64,000 bases of DNA, from the NCBI GenBank assembly GCA_902727915.1, contig CACVAU010000085.1, positions 6,928 through 70,927 of the forward strand, read 5' to 3'. Position numbers and translations under genes: made by a program. Positions 57,243 through 64,000 of the stretch are shown piece by piece. Below the pieces are notes generated by a model. The model searched no databases, was not told where the DNA came from, and saw only the letters and a program-made list of their open reading frames with translations. Numbering within the stretch: the first letter of the stretch is position 1; every line of letters starts with the position of its first letter. Source of the DNA: an uncultured Sulfurovum sp. (GTDB taxonomy: Bacteria; Campylobacterota; Campylobacteria; Campylobacterales; Sulfurovaceae).

Positions 57243-59678
57243 ATGCAGTTAAGTAATTACGAACCCTTTCCAACACAGGTACCCATTGTTATAGAAGACA
57301 ATCTTTTTCTTTATCCATTTATGATTTCTCCAATCTTTTTAAGTAAGAAAGAAGATATTGAAGCAGCAACGTTTGCCATGGAAAAGAATTCACTTATTTT
57401 GTTAATAACCACCAAAGAAGGTTTTGAAGGTTCTCGAAAAGAAGAAGATTTACATAAAATAGGTGTGATAGGTTCCATCATGCGTAAAGTACATATTCCT
57501 GATGGACGTGTTAAAATTTTGTTTCAAGGTATGGCAAGAGGTGAACAAATTGGCGATTTAGCAATGATGAATCTGAATGAAGTTTCATTTCAAAGTTCGA
57601 TGGTACAACTTTTAGAAAATCAAAATTTTGATCAACTTAAAGTTTCAGCTCTTATTAGTATTTTGAATGAAAAGCTTAAATTATTTGCAAAGGTAAATAA
57701 TAGTATTCCTGCTGATCTATTAAAGACAATTTCTGAAACAGATGACCCTTATCGGATTGTTGACTTAATTGCATCTTTGTTAAAACTTTCAAAAACAGAT
57801 GCTTATGAAGTTTATGCAAACCCTGATATTGAAAAGCGTCTTCTTCAAATTATTGATATTATTGCATCTGAGATGGAATCTGCTAAAGTAGAAAAAGAGA
57901 TTCGATCCAAAGTGCATACTAAAATTGAACAAACCAATAAAGAGTACTTTTTAAAAGAGCAAATTAAAGAGATTAATAAAGAGTTAGGTGTCGATGCACA
58001 ACGAGAAGAGGAACTTGCAGAATTTAGAAAAAAACTAGAAGCGATTAAGTCTCATGTCAAAGAAGATACTTTTAAAGAGATAGAAAAACAACTTGAACGT
58101 TTTGCACGTATGCATTCTGATTCAGGAGAATCAGCACAAATTCAAACTTATTTAGAATGGGTATTTGAGCTTCCTTTTGCAAAATTAACCTCACAAGCAT
58201 TGAAAGTGAAAGATGTTCAAGAAGCGTTAGATAGAGATCATTTCTCTTTAGAAAAGCCTAAGGAACGTATTGTAGAATTTTTCTCTGTACGTGAACTGGC
58301 AGAAAAAAGAGCAATAACTTTAGAGAGCAGTGCAGGAACCATTCTTTGTTTTTCAGGACCTCCTGGTGTAGGAAAAACTTCTTTAGCCAATTCCATTGCT
58401 AAGGCTTTGGGTCGTCCTTTGGTTAGAATAGCTTTGGGTGGTTTAGAAGATGTTACGGAGCTAAGAGGGCATAGACGAACGTATGTGGGTTCTATGCCTG
58501 GGCGTGTTGTTCAAGGACTTATTACAGCTAAGAGTATGGATCCTGTTATTGTTTTGGATGAGATTGATAAAGTAGGAAGAACACATCGTGGTGATCCAAC
58601 AGCTGTATTGTTAGAAGTTCTCGATCCAGAACAAAATAAAGAGTATCGTGATCATTATCTAAATTTTGATATAGATTTAAGTAAGGCTATTTTTATTGCA
58701 ACAGCCAATGATGTTGGGCAAATTCCTACGCCTTTACGTGATAGAATGGAATTTATTTCAGTGAATTCTTATACCCCTAATGAAAAGTTTCAAATTGCGA
58801 AACAATATTTAATTCCCCAAGAGTTAAAAAAACATGCTTTAAATGAAGATGAGTTTGAGATTACTGAAAAAGCATTGAAATTATTAATCGATGAATATAC
58901 CAGAGAACCAGGTGTACGTGGATTGCGCCGTAAGGTTTCTGGGCTTATGCGAAAAGTAGCCTTAAAACTTCTTATGAATGATGAACAAGAAAAGATAAAA
59001 ATTAAAAGTAAAGATTTAGCAGAGTTTGCAGATAAAAAAGTTTTTGAAATTTCAGCCATTGATACGCAACCTCTTTTGGGGGTTGTTAATGGTTTAGCAT
59101 GGACATCAATAGGTGGAGATGTTTTAAAAATAGAAGCGATTAAGTTACGTGGTAAGGGCAGTGTAAAACTTACGGGTAGTCTTGGAGATGTGATGAAAGA
59201 GTCAGCACATATTGCCTTTTCTGTGGTCAAGATTTTAGTGGATTCGGGTATGTTACCCATTAATAAAGAGTTGATTCCTTTAAGTGTTAAAGAGAATGAA
59301 AAGCTTGAAACACTTGATGTGAGTGAAATTTATAAACGTTTTGATTTACATATTCATGTACCAGAAGGGGCAACACCAAAAGATGGCCCATCAGCTGGTA
59401 TTACCATGGCAGTAGCCATAGCTTCTATATTATCTGAAAAAAGAGTAGACAATACCGTGGCAATGACAGGTGAGTTAACCTTAACAGGTAAAGTTTTACC
59501 TATTGGTGGTTTAAAAGAGAAACTTATTGCAGCTTATAAAGCTGGTGTCACAAAAGCTTTAATTCCTGAAAAGAATTATGAACGAGATTTAGATGAAATT
59601 CCAAATGAAGTTAAAAGTGCAATAAAAATTATAGGAGTTTCTGTAATAGATGAAGTCTTAGCTGAGGCTTTGGTTTAG
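57243..59678 (+). CDS. lon: ATP-dependent protease Lon
   Basis: An 811-residue cytoplasmic protease. N-terminal substrate domain (1-200), helical linker, AAA+ domain with GPPGVGKTSLANSIA near 372 and VIVLDEIDK near 436, and the serine-lysine protease domain with catalytic Ser in PKDGPSAGITM near 715-725 and Lys in GLKEKLIAAYKAG near 759. It degrades misfolded and regulatory proteins. Length matches bacterial Lon. Co-directional with bamD. Confidence 0.97.
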   Translation: MQLSNYEPFPTQVPIVIEDNLFLYPFMISPIFLSKKEDIEAATFAMEKNSLILLITTKEGFEGSRKEEDLHKIGVIGSIMRKVHIPDGRVKILFQGMARGEQIGDLAMMNLNEVSFQSSMVQLLENQNFDQLKVSALISILNEKLKLFAKVNNSIPADLLKTISETDDPYRIVDLIASLLKLSKTDAYEVYANPDIEKRLLQIIDIIASEMESAKVEKEIRSKVHTKIEQTNKEYFLKEQIKEINKELGVDAQREEELAEFRKKLEAIKSHVKEDTFKEIEKQLERFARMHSDSGESAQIQTYLEWVFELPFAKLTSQALKVKDVQEALDRDHFSLEKPKERIVEFFSVRELAEKRAITLESSAGTILCFSGPPGVGKTSLANSIAKALGRPLVRIALGGLEDVTELRGHRRTYVGSMPGRVVQGLITAKSMDPVIVLDEIDKVGRTHRGDPTAVLLEVLDPEQNKEYRDHYLNFDIDLSKAIFIATANDVGQIPTPLRDRMEFISVNSYTPNEKFQIAKQYLIPQELKKHALNEDEFEITEKALKLLIDEYTREPGVRGLRRKVSGLMRKVALKLLMNDEQEKIKIKSKDLAEFADKKVFEISAIDTQPLLGVVNGLAWTSIGGDVLKIEAIKLRGKGSVKLTGSLGDVMKESAHIAFSVVKILVDSGMLPINKELIPLSVKENEKLETLDVSEIYKRFDLHIHVPEGATPKDGPSAGITMAVAIASILSEKRVDNTVAMTGELTLTGKVLPIGGLKEKLIAAYKAGVTKALIPEKNYERDLDEIPNEVKSAIKIIGVSVIDEVLAEALV

Positions 59679-59775
59679 TTCATAGAGATTTATAAACAAC
59701 ATAGCTAAGTTCCAGATTTTGTAAATATATAGAAGTATGGAGGCTTAGAATGTTTCTTTTAGCCAATAAAATAAA

Positions 59776-59815
59776 TAAAAGTAGAACTTATGGTTAAAAG
59801 CCAAACCTACTTTTA
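59776..59815 (+). terminator. Possible stem after lon
   Basis: TAAAAGTAG (59776-59784) and CTACTTTTA (59807-59815) form a 9-bp stem with a 22-base loop in the 161-base gap between lon and the channel gene. The large loop and AT-rich stem make terminator function uncertain. Confidence 0.3.
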
Positions 59816-59839
59816 CCTATTTCCTAATAGAATCCCAAA

Positions 59840-60646
59840 ATGATATCTATAGCTGAATTACGACAAACCCTTTCCCTGCTGATTTATAACAAATACTTTG
59901 AATTTTTTATGATGAGTATTATTATACTTTCTGCTTTACTCGTAGGAATTGATACTTTTGAGTTAGATCCTATTTATCAAGGCATTATTTTTTCTCTTGA
60001 TCAGATGATTACCATTATATTTGTAATGGAAATTATTATGCGTATTACCTCTTATGAAAAGCCATTGGATTTTTTTAAAGATGGCTGGAACATCTTTGAT
60101 TTTGTCATTGTGGCTGCAAGTTTAATCCCTATAGATGGAAATGAATCGGCTGTGGCTCGGTTACTGCGTATTTTTAGAGTTTTACGAATTATTACCATAT
60201 TACCTGAGCTTAAAGAGATTATCAATGCTCTTTTTAGATCGGCAAAATCTATTGGGTATGTAATGATCTTAATGTTTATTATTTTTTATATTTATGGTGT
60301 TATGGGAACCATACTGTTTGAAGGTGCTAAGTCAGGGGCATGGGCAGACTTAGGTGTGGCACTGTTAACACTTTTCCAAATTATGACTTTTGAAGGTTGG
60401 ACGGACATTATGGCAGAGAGTATGGAAACACATCCTTACTCTTGGGCATTTTATATCTCATTTATTGTTTTAACAGCGTACACTTTTTTAAATATGATTA
60501 TAGGGATTATTATTGAGACGCTTAACGATGAACACCATAAAGAAGAAGAGGAAGATGAAAACAAACTTTTAAAAGAGTTAGTAGCGCAAAACAATCTATT
60601 AATTAAAAAGGTTGAAGATTTAGAGAAGGTTGTTAATAGTCGTTAA
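59840..60646 (+). CDS. Single-domain voltage-gated cation channel (bacterial Nav/Cav type)
   Basis: A 268-residue six-helix channel expected to work as a homotetramer. S1-S3 lie within about 18-90, the voltage-sensor S4 has arginines every third residue (ARLLRIFRVLRII, about 102-116), S5 near 140-160, pore loop near 175-190 and S6 near 200-225. The selectivity filter is TFEGWTD (183-189), closer to repeats of eukaryotic calcium channels than to the TLESW of NaChBac. A C-terminal acidic region and coiled coil (ENKLLKELVAQNNLLIKKVE) fit tetramer assembly. No ribosome-binding site is obvious. Confidence 0.86.
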   Translation: MISIAELRQTLSLLIYNKYFEFFMMSIIILSALLVGIDTFELDPIYQGIIFSLDQMITIIFVMEIIMRITSYEKPLDFFKDGWNIFDFVIVAASLIPIDGNESAVARLLRIFRVLRIITILPELKEIINALFRSAKSIGYVMILMFIIFYIYGVMGTILFEGAKSGAWADLGVALLTLFQIMTFEGWTDIMAESMETHPYSWAFYISFIVLTAYTFLNMIIGIIIETLNDEHHKEEEEDENKLLKELVAQNNLLIKKVEDLEKVVNSR

Positions 60647-60663
60647 TAAAATGCTGTAACTTT

Positions 60664-60685
60664 GTTAATGTTAATGCGTCATAAT
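60664..60685 (+). promoter_or_regulatory. GTTAATG tandem and -10 box before the Spy-like gene
   Basis: GTTAATGTTAATG (60664-60676) is a six-base tandem followed at once by CATAAT (60680-60685), 29 bases before the start. It could be the site through which the adjacent two-component system controls the Spy-like gene; only one copy was seen. Confidence 0.3.
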
Positions 60686-60713
60686 ACGGTTATCAAAACT
60701 TAAAGGACAAAAA

Positions 60714-61175
60714 ATGAAAGTTTTAAAAACATTAGCAGTAGTAACAATTTCAGGAATTATGGCAACGACAGCAGTAAGTGCAGAAAATATGAAGAGAGAT
60801 TGTAACACAAGTAAGTGTGACAGAGTTGCGAAGTATGATAGAGGTGGAAAATATCATAGAGGTGGTAAACACCAGATGAAAGTAGCACTTAAAGCAGCAG
60901 ACATTACATCTGAACAAAAAACAGCTATTAAAGAGGCGCGTAAAGCTATGAAAGAAACCATGAAATCAAAACGTCAAGAGATGAAAGCTTCAGGTTCAAG
61001 AGCAGAGTTTATTAGTGTCAATGGTGTTAATAGAGAAGCGTTAATTGCAAAGTCAGTTGAAAGAGCTACTTTTAAAGCAAATATGAAAGCTGACATGATG
61101 GAAAAGATTTTAGCAATCTTAACCGATGAACAAAAAGCAAAGTTTGTACAAGCGTTACAAGCAGAGAAAAAATAG
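60714..61175 (+). CDS. Spy/CpxP-like periplasmic LTxxQ protein
   Basis: A 153-residue exported protein with a signal peptide (1-22, cleaving near AVSA), a basic Gly/His/Arg-rich segment with a Cys pair (CNTSKC) and repeated RGGKYHRGGKH, then helices with LTxxQ-like motifs: ITSEQKTAIKEARKAM and LTDEQKAKFVQAL. The family binds misfolded proteins or metals and often feeds back on an envelope-stress kinase. AAAGGAC precedes the ATG, and regulator and kinase genes follow within 25 bases. Confidence 0.75.
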   Translation: MKVLKTLAVVTISGIMATTAVSAENMKRDCNTSKCDRVAKYDRGGKYHRGGKHQMKVALKAADITSEQKTAIKEARKAMKETMKSKRQEMKASGSRAEFISVNGVNREALIAKSVERATFKANMKADMMEKILAILTDEQKAKFVQALQAEKK

Positions 61176-61199
61176 TACGCAAATTAGTTATAATGCTTT

Positions 61200-61853
61200 A
61201 TGACAAATATATTGATGATAGAAGATGATGCAGAGTATGCTTCTCTTCTAAGTGATTTTTTAGCCAAATACAATTTAAAAGTGACCAACTACGAAGACCC
61301 TTATTTGGGTTTGAGTGCTGGTGTTGAAAAGTATGATCTTCTCATACTTGATTTAACCCTTCCAAACATGGATGGGCTTGAAGTTTGCCGTGAAGTGGTG
61401 AGTAAATATGATATTCCCATTATTATCTCTTCTGCGCGTTCGGATCTCTCTGATAAAGTGTTAGGTTTACAACTTGGTGCAGATGATTATCTTCCTAAAC
61501 CTTATGACCCACAAGAGATGTATGCACGGATTGTTTCTTTACTTCGTCGTTATAAAAAAGTTCACAATAACCAAGAACCCATAAGCCACTTAGTGTTAAA
61601 TGAAACCCAAGAGGAGGTTACGTTATATGGTGAATCTCTAGCATTAACCCCTGCTGAATATGTGGTCATACGTTTGCTTATTAAGAACAAGAATAGCACC
61701 GTTTCAAAAGAGCAGATACTTTATGATTCAGAAGTTTTTGAATATGGAACAGATGGCTCTTTAGCTGTAATTGTTAATCGTTTACGTAAAAAATTAGGAG
61801 ATGAGGTAAGCATAAAAACGGTTCGTGGTGTGGGGTATAGGTTACTCTCATGA
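61200..61853 (+). CDS. OmpR-family response regulator next to the Spy-like gene
   Basis: A 217-residue regulator: EDDAE near residues 8-12, phospho-acceptor Asp in LLILDLTLP near 51, Lys in DYLPKPYDP near 101, and a winged-helix domain from about 128 with LTPAEYVVIRLL and VRGVGYRLLS. It overlaps the kinase gene by four bases. Likely controls envelope-stress genes such as the neighbouring Spy-like gene (inference from context, parallel to CpxR). Confidence 0.9.
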   Translation: MTNILMIEDDAEYASLLSDFLAKYNLKVTNYEDPYLGLSAGVEKYDLLILDLTLPNMDGLEVCREVVSKYDIPIIISSARSDLSDKVLGLQLGADDYLPKPYDPQEMYARIVSLLRRYKKVHNNQEPISHLVLNETQEEVTLYGESLALTPAEYVVIRLLIKNKNSTVSKEQILYDSEVFEYGTDGSLAVIVNRLRKKLGDEVSIKTVRGVGYRLLS

Positions 61854-63079
61854 CACTTTATAGTAAAATTCGTATTATTTTTTTAGTGGCTACTTTACTA
61901 CTTACAGCTTTTTTTGGCGCTTATCTTTTTATTCATAAAAGTGAATATATGCATTCAACTGAAAAACGCTACATGCAAACTTCCAGAATTGTACTTAAGC
62001 ATTTTCGAGATGCAAAACGAAATCAAGAAGCAGTAAATTTTGATGATAAAGAGTTCTTAGCTATTATTAGAAACAGTGCATTTAACTTAGTTCATCCCAA
62101 TAAGATGAATAAGATTGAAAAAGTGTTAAAGAAAGTACAAGTACGTTCAATGAGACGTGTAGAAATTCAAATGTTACGTGATAAAAATTATTTTTATCTC
62201 TTTGTTAAACATCGTGAATTTAAGATACTATTAGAAGATCAAATTGAACGAAAAATCCCTTTTGAACTTTTTGGATTTTATGTTTTAGCACTTTTGTTTT
62301 TGTTGTTTTTGTATTTTTGGTTAACACGAAGTTTACACTCTTTAAAAGTTTTGCATGAGAAAATTTTGAGTGTAGATAAGGGTGATTTATCGGTCTCTTT
62401 CAAGAGTGAAAAAAGAGATGAAATAGCGCAAGTATCGAATGCTTTTGATGATGCTTTAAGAAAAATAGAATCACTAATGGAGTCTCGACAACTTTTTTTA
62501 CGTACCATTATGCATGAACTTAAAACCCCCATCGGAAAAGGAAGACTCCTCAATGAGTTTTTAGAAGATGAAAAGAAAAAAGATCAGTACGACATGGTTT
62601 TTGAGCGTTTAGAGTTACTCATAGAAGAGTTTTCCAAAATAGAGCAGATGTTAAGTTCAAGTTATGAATTAAAGTTAAACAAATACAACGTTCAAGAGAT
62701 GATAGACCAAGCTTTAGAACTGATGATAATGGAAGAAGAGGAGATAGAAGAAAAAGTAGAGATTAAAACTCTTGAACCTTTTGTTTTAAATACAGATTAT
62801 GAACTCTTCTCTTTAGGTTTAAAAAACTTGATAGACAATGCATTAAAGTATTCGACAGATAAAAAAGTGATTATTAGAGTTTACAGTGATAGAGTTGAGA
62901 TAGAAAATGTTGGTCAAGCTTTTATGGAGAACTTAGAAGAGTATGCACAACCCTTTAACAGTAAGGGTAATGGACTTGGGCTTGGTTTGTATATTGTTCA
63001 GAATATTATGAAGATGTTGAAGTTGAGGATTGCTTATAGGTATATAGAGGGAAAACATTTATTTTCTATTTTTAAATAA
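61850..63079 (+). CDS. ArsS-like sensor histidine kinase
   Basis: A 409-residue membrane kinase. Helices near residues 8-28 and 141-160 flank a basic periplasmic sensor; a HAMP-like region (about 160-215) leads to the phospho-acceptor His in IMHELKTPIGKGRLL near 222, the form seen in ArsS kinases of this phylum. ATP-binding motifs are NLIDNALKYS near 326 and GNGLGLGLYIV near 375; the DxGxG box is degenerate (IENVGQAF). Four-base overlap with its regulator. ArsS senses acid in Helicobacter; the signal here is unknown. Confidence 0.86.
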   Translation: MTLYSKIRIIFLVATLLLTAFFGAYLFIHKSEYMHSTEKRYMQTSRIVLKHFRDAKRNQEAVNFDDKEFLAIIRNSAFNLVHPNKMNKIEKVLKKVQVRSMRRVEIQMLRDKNYFYLFVKHREFKILLEDQIERKIPFELFGFYVLALLFLLFLYFWLTRSLHSLKVLHEKILSVDKGDLSVSFKSEKRDEIAQVSNAFDDALRKIESLMESRQLFLRTIMHELKTPIGKGRLLNEFLEDEKKKDQYDMVFERLELLIEEFSKIEQMLSSSYELKLNKYNVQEMIDQALELMIMEEEEIEEKVEIKTLEPFVLNTDYELFSLGLKNLIDNALKYSTDKKVIIRVYSDRVEIENVGQAFMENLEEYAQPFNSKGNGLGLGLYIVQNIMKMLKLRIAYRYIEGKHLFSIFK

Positions 63080-63151
63080 TCTTAGAGTTTTTAGATACTT
63101 TTAAATAGAGTGTCGTTATTGTTTTTAAGTCTTTAATTTTAAAAATTATAG

Positions 63152-63157
63152 TATTAT
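63152..63157 (+). promoter_or_regulatory. Candidate -10 box for the AAA ATPase gene
   Basis: TATTAT within GTATTATAAC lies 25 bases before the ATG at 63183, in a 103-base gap after the kinase gene. Confidence 0.3.
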
Positions 63158-63182
63158 AACCCTAAATATTAAAGGATTATAG

Positions 63183-64000
63183 ATGAGGTATCTTAAAAGA
63201 GCCATAAGAGAAGACCTAGAAGAGTACTTAAAATATTTCCCTGTACTTCTTATAAGTGGGGCTAGGCAAGTGGGTAAATCTACTTTGGCTCTGAATTTAG
63301 ATATTGAAAACTACATTACCCTTGATGACATAAACATTTATGAAATGGTAAAAAATGACCCAAAAGCATTTATAGAAAATCTAAAAAAACCTGTTATTAT
63401 TGATGAAGCACAGCGACTACCTCAGTTGATGATAACCATCAAAGAGTATATTGACAAAGATAGAATAAATGGGCAATTTGTATTAACAGGTTCTGCCTCA
63501 CTACAAGGCTTTAAAGATATATCGGACTCATTAGCTGGTCGTGTTGGGATTGTTGAATTGTACCCTTTGTCTTTAAAAGAGAAAGCTCAAAATAAGCAAA
63601 ATATTATAGATATGTTTCTTGGTTCTTTAGATGAGTATATTTTAAAAAATTATGATAATTCTAAATTTACAGATGCCATTATAGATGGGGGATATCCAGA
63701 GATTTTAAAAATCGACAGCCAAAAAGCAAAATACCTTTGGTTTAGCTCTTATATCCGAACTTATATTGAGTCTGATGCACGAGAATTGGCAAATATACGA
63801 AATATTGATAAATTTATAAAGATGTATAGACTTTGTATGATACGCAGTGGAAATATGTTTAACAAAAATGAGCTACAAAAAGAGGCAGGGCTTGATAACA
63901 GAACCTTTGATAGCTATTTTGCTGTGATGGAACATACTTATCAGATAAAGAAGTTACAACCTTTTTTCAAAAATCAACTAAAGAGGCTTATTAAAACACC
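63183..64000 (+). CDS. AAA/DUF4143-type ATPase (3' end outside the window)
   Basis: The open frame runs from ATG (AAAGGAT 5 bases upstream) to the window end, 272 codons. Walker A is SGARQVGKSTL near residues 24-34, Walker B VIIDEAQRLP near 69-78, followed by FVLTGSASLQ and SLAGRVGIVELYPLS, the ATPase core of the family often annotated as AAA with a C-terminal DUF4143. These proteins are common, often horizontally moved, and of unclear role (possible toxin-antitoxin or DNA-processing links). The C-terminal domain begins near 190 and is incomplete here. Confidence 0.82.
   Translation, partial: MRYLKRAIREDLEEYLKYFPVLLISGARQVGKSTLALNLDIENYITLDDINIYEMVKNDPKAFIENLKKPVIIDEAQRLPQLMITIKEYIDKDRINGQFVLTGSASLQGFKDISDSLAGRVGIVELYPLSLKEKAQNKQNIIDMFLGSLDEYILKNYDNSKFTDAIIDGGYPEILKIDSQKAKYLWFSSYIRTYIESDARELANIRNIDKFIKMYRLCMIRSGNMFNKNELQKEAGLDNRTFDSYFAVMEHTYQIKKLQPFFKNQLKRLIKT

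Noticed and set aside
58790..59260. 156-codon minus-strand reading frame
   Set aside because: Antisense to the conserved protease domain of lon.

Overview
The window is a densely coded, AT-rich bacterial chromosome segment whose gene content points to Campylobacterota (epsilonproteobacteria; a Sulfurimonas/Sulfurovum/Arcobacter-type relative rather than a host-adapted Helicobacter or Campylobacter). The pointers are the order kdsA-ribH-nusB, an mqnC (futalosine menaquinone route) followed directly by an M16 peptidase-like gene, a Csd3/Pgp3-type cell-shape endopeptidase, an ArsS-like sensor kinase, short RecG, and many GGDEF/EAL and OmpR-type regulators. Genus assignment is inference. No tRNA, rRNA, CRISPR array, transposase or prophage was seen, and no stretch longer than about 270 bases lacks a gene.

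1-2700: peptidoglycan-sugar salvage (anmK, cut by the window edge; amgK; murU). 2800-7880: orphan response regulator, HAD phosphatase, small membrane protein, rho, murI and convergent trpS. 8026-16182: small secreted protein, membrane GGDEF-EAL protein, der, MscS-type channel, DUF3108-like protein, M23 cell-wall peptidase, EamA transporter. 16265-19838: an envelope locus (secreted charged protein, outer-membrane barrel, response regulator, histidine kinase, lipoprotein) whose two promoters share a tandem GCTAACA box that looks like the operator of its own regulator. 19982-24342: kdsA, ribH, a REP-like nested hairpin with a nine-G run, nusB, mqnC, M16-like subunit. 24345-29288: a receiver-PAS-EAL protein that appears to start at ATT, recG, a DUF454 protein whose ribosome-binding site lies in a hairpin, and long-form hpf.

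29426-56304 is the most distinctive part: a 27-kb block, all on the minus strand, encoding three very large secreted proteins (1800, 1924 and 4429 residues) followed by three overlapping prepilin-like genes. The giants share a roughly 650-700-residue C-terminal module resembling the C-terminal domain of MshQ (DUF6701 type) and all stop with tryptophan as the last residue. Their N-terminal parts are mosaics of Calx-beta, LamG, GEVED, beta-propeller, thrombospondin-type-3 calcium and parallel beta-helix modules. The layout recalls the mshD-O-P-Q end of MSHA pilus loci and suggests a family of interchangeable giant tip adhesins displayed on a type IV pilus-like or pseudopilus structure whose motor is encoded elsewhere.

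56571-64000: bamD, lon, a one-domain voltage-gated cation channel with a calcium-channel-like filter, a Spy/CpxP-like periplasmic protein with its response regulator and kinase, and an AAA/DUF4143-type ATPase cut by the window end.
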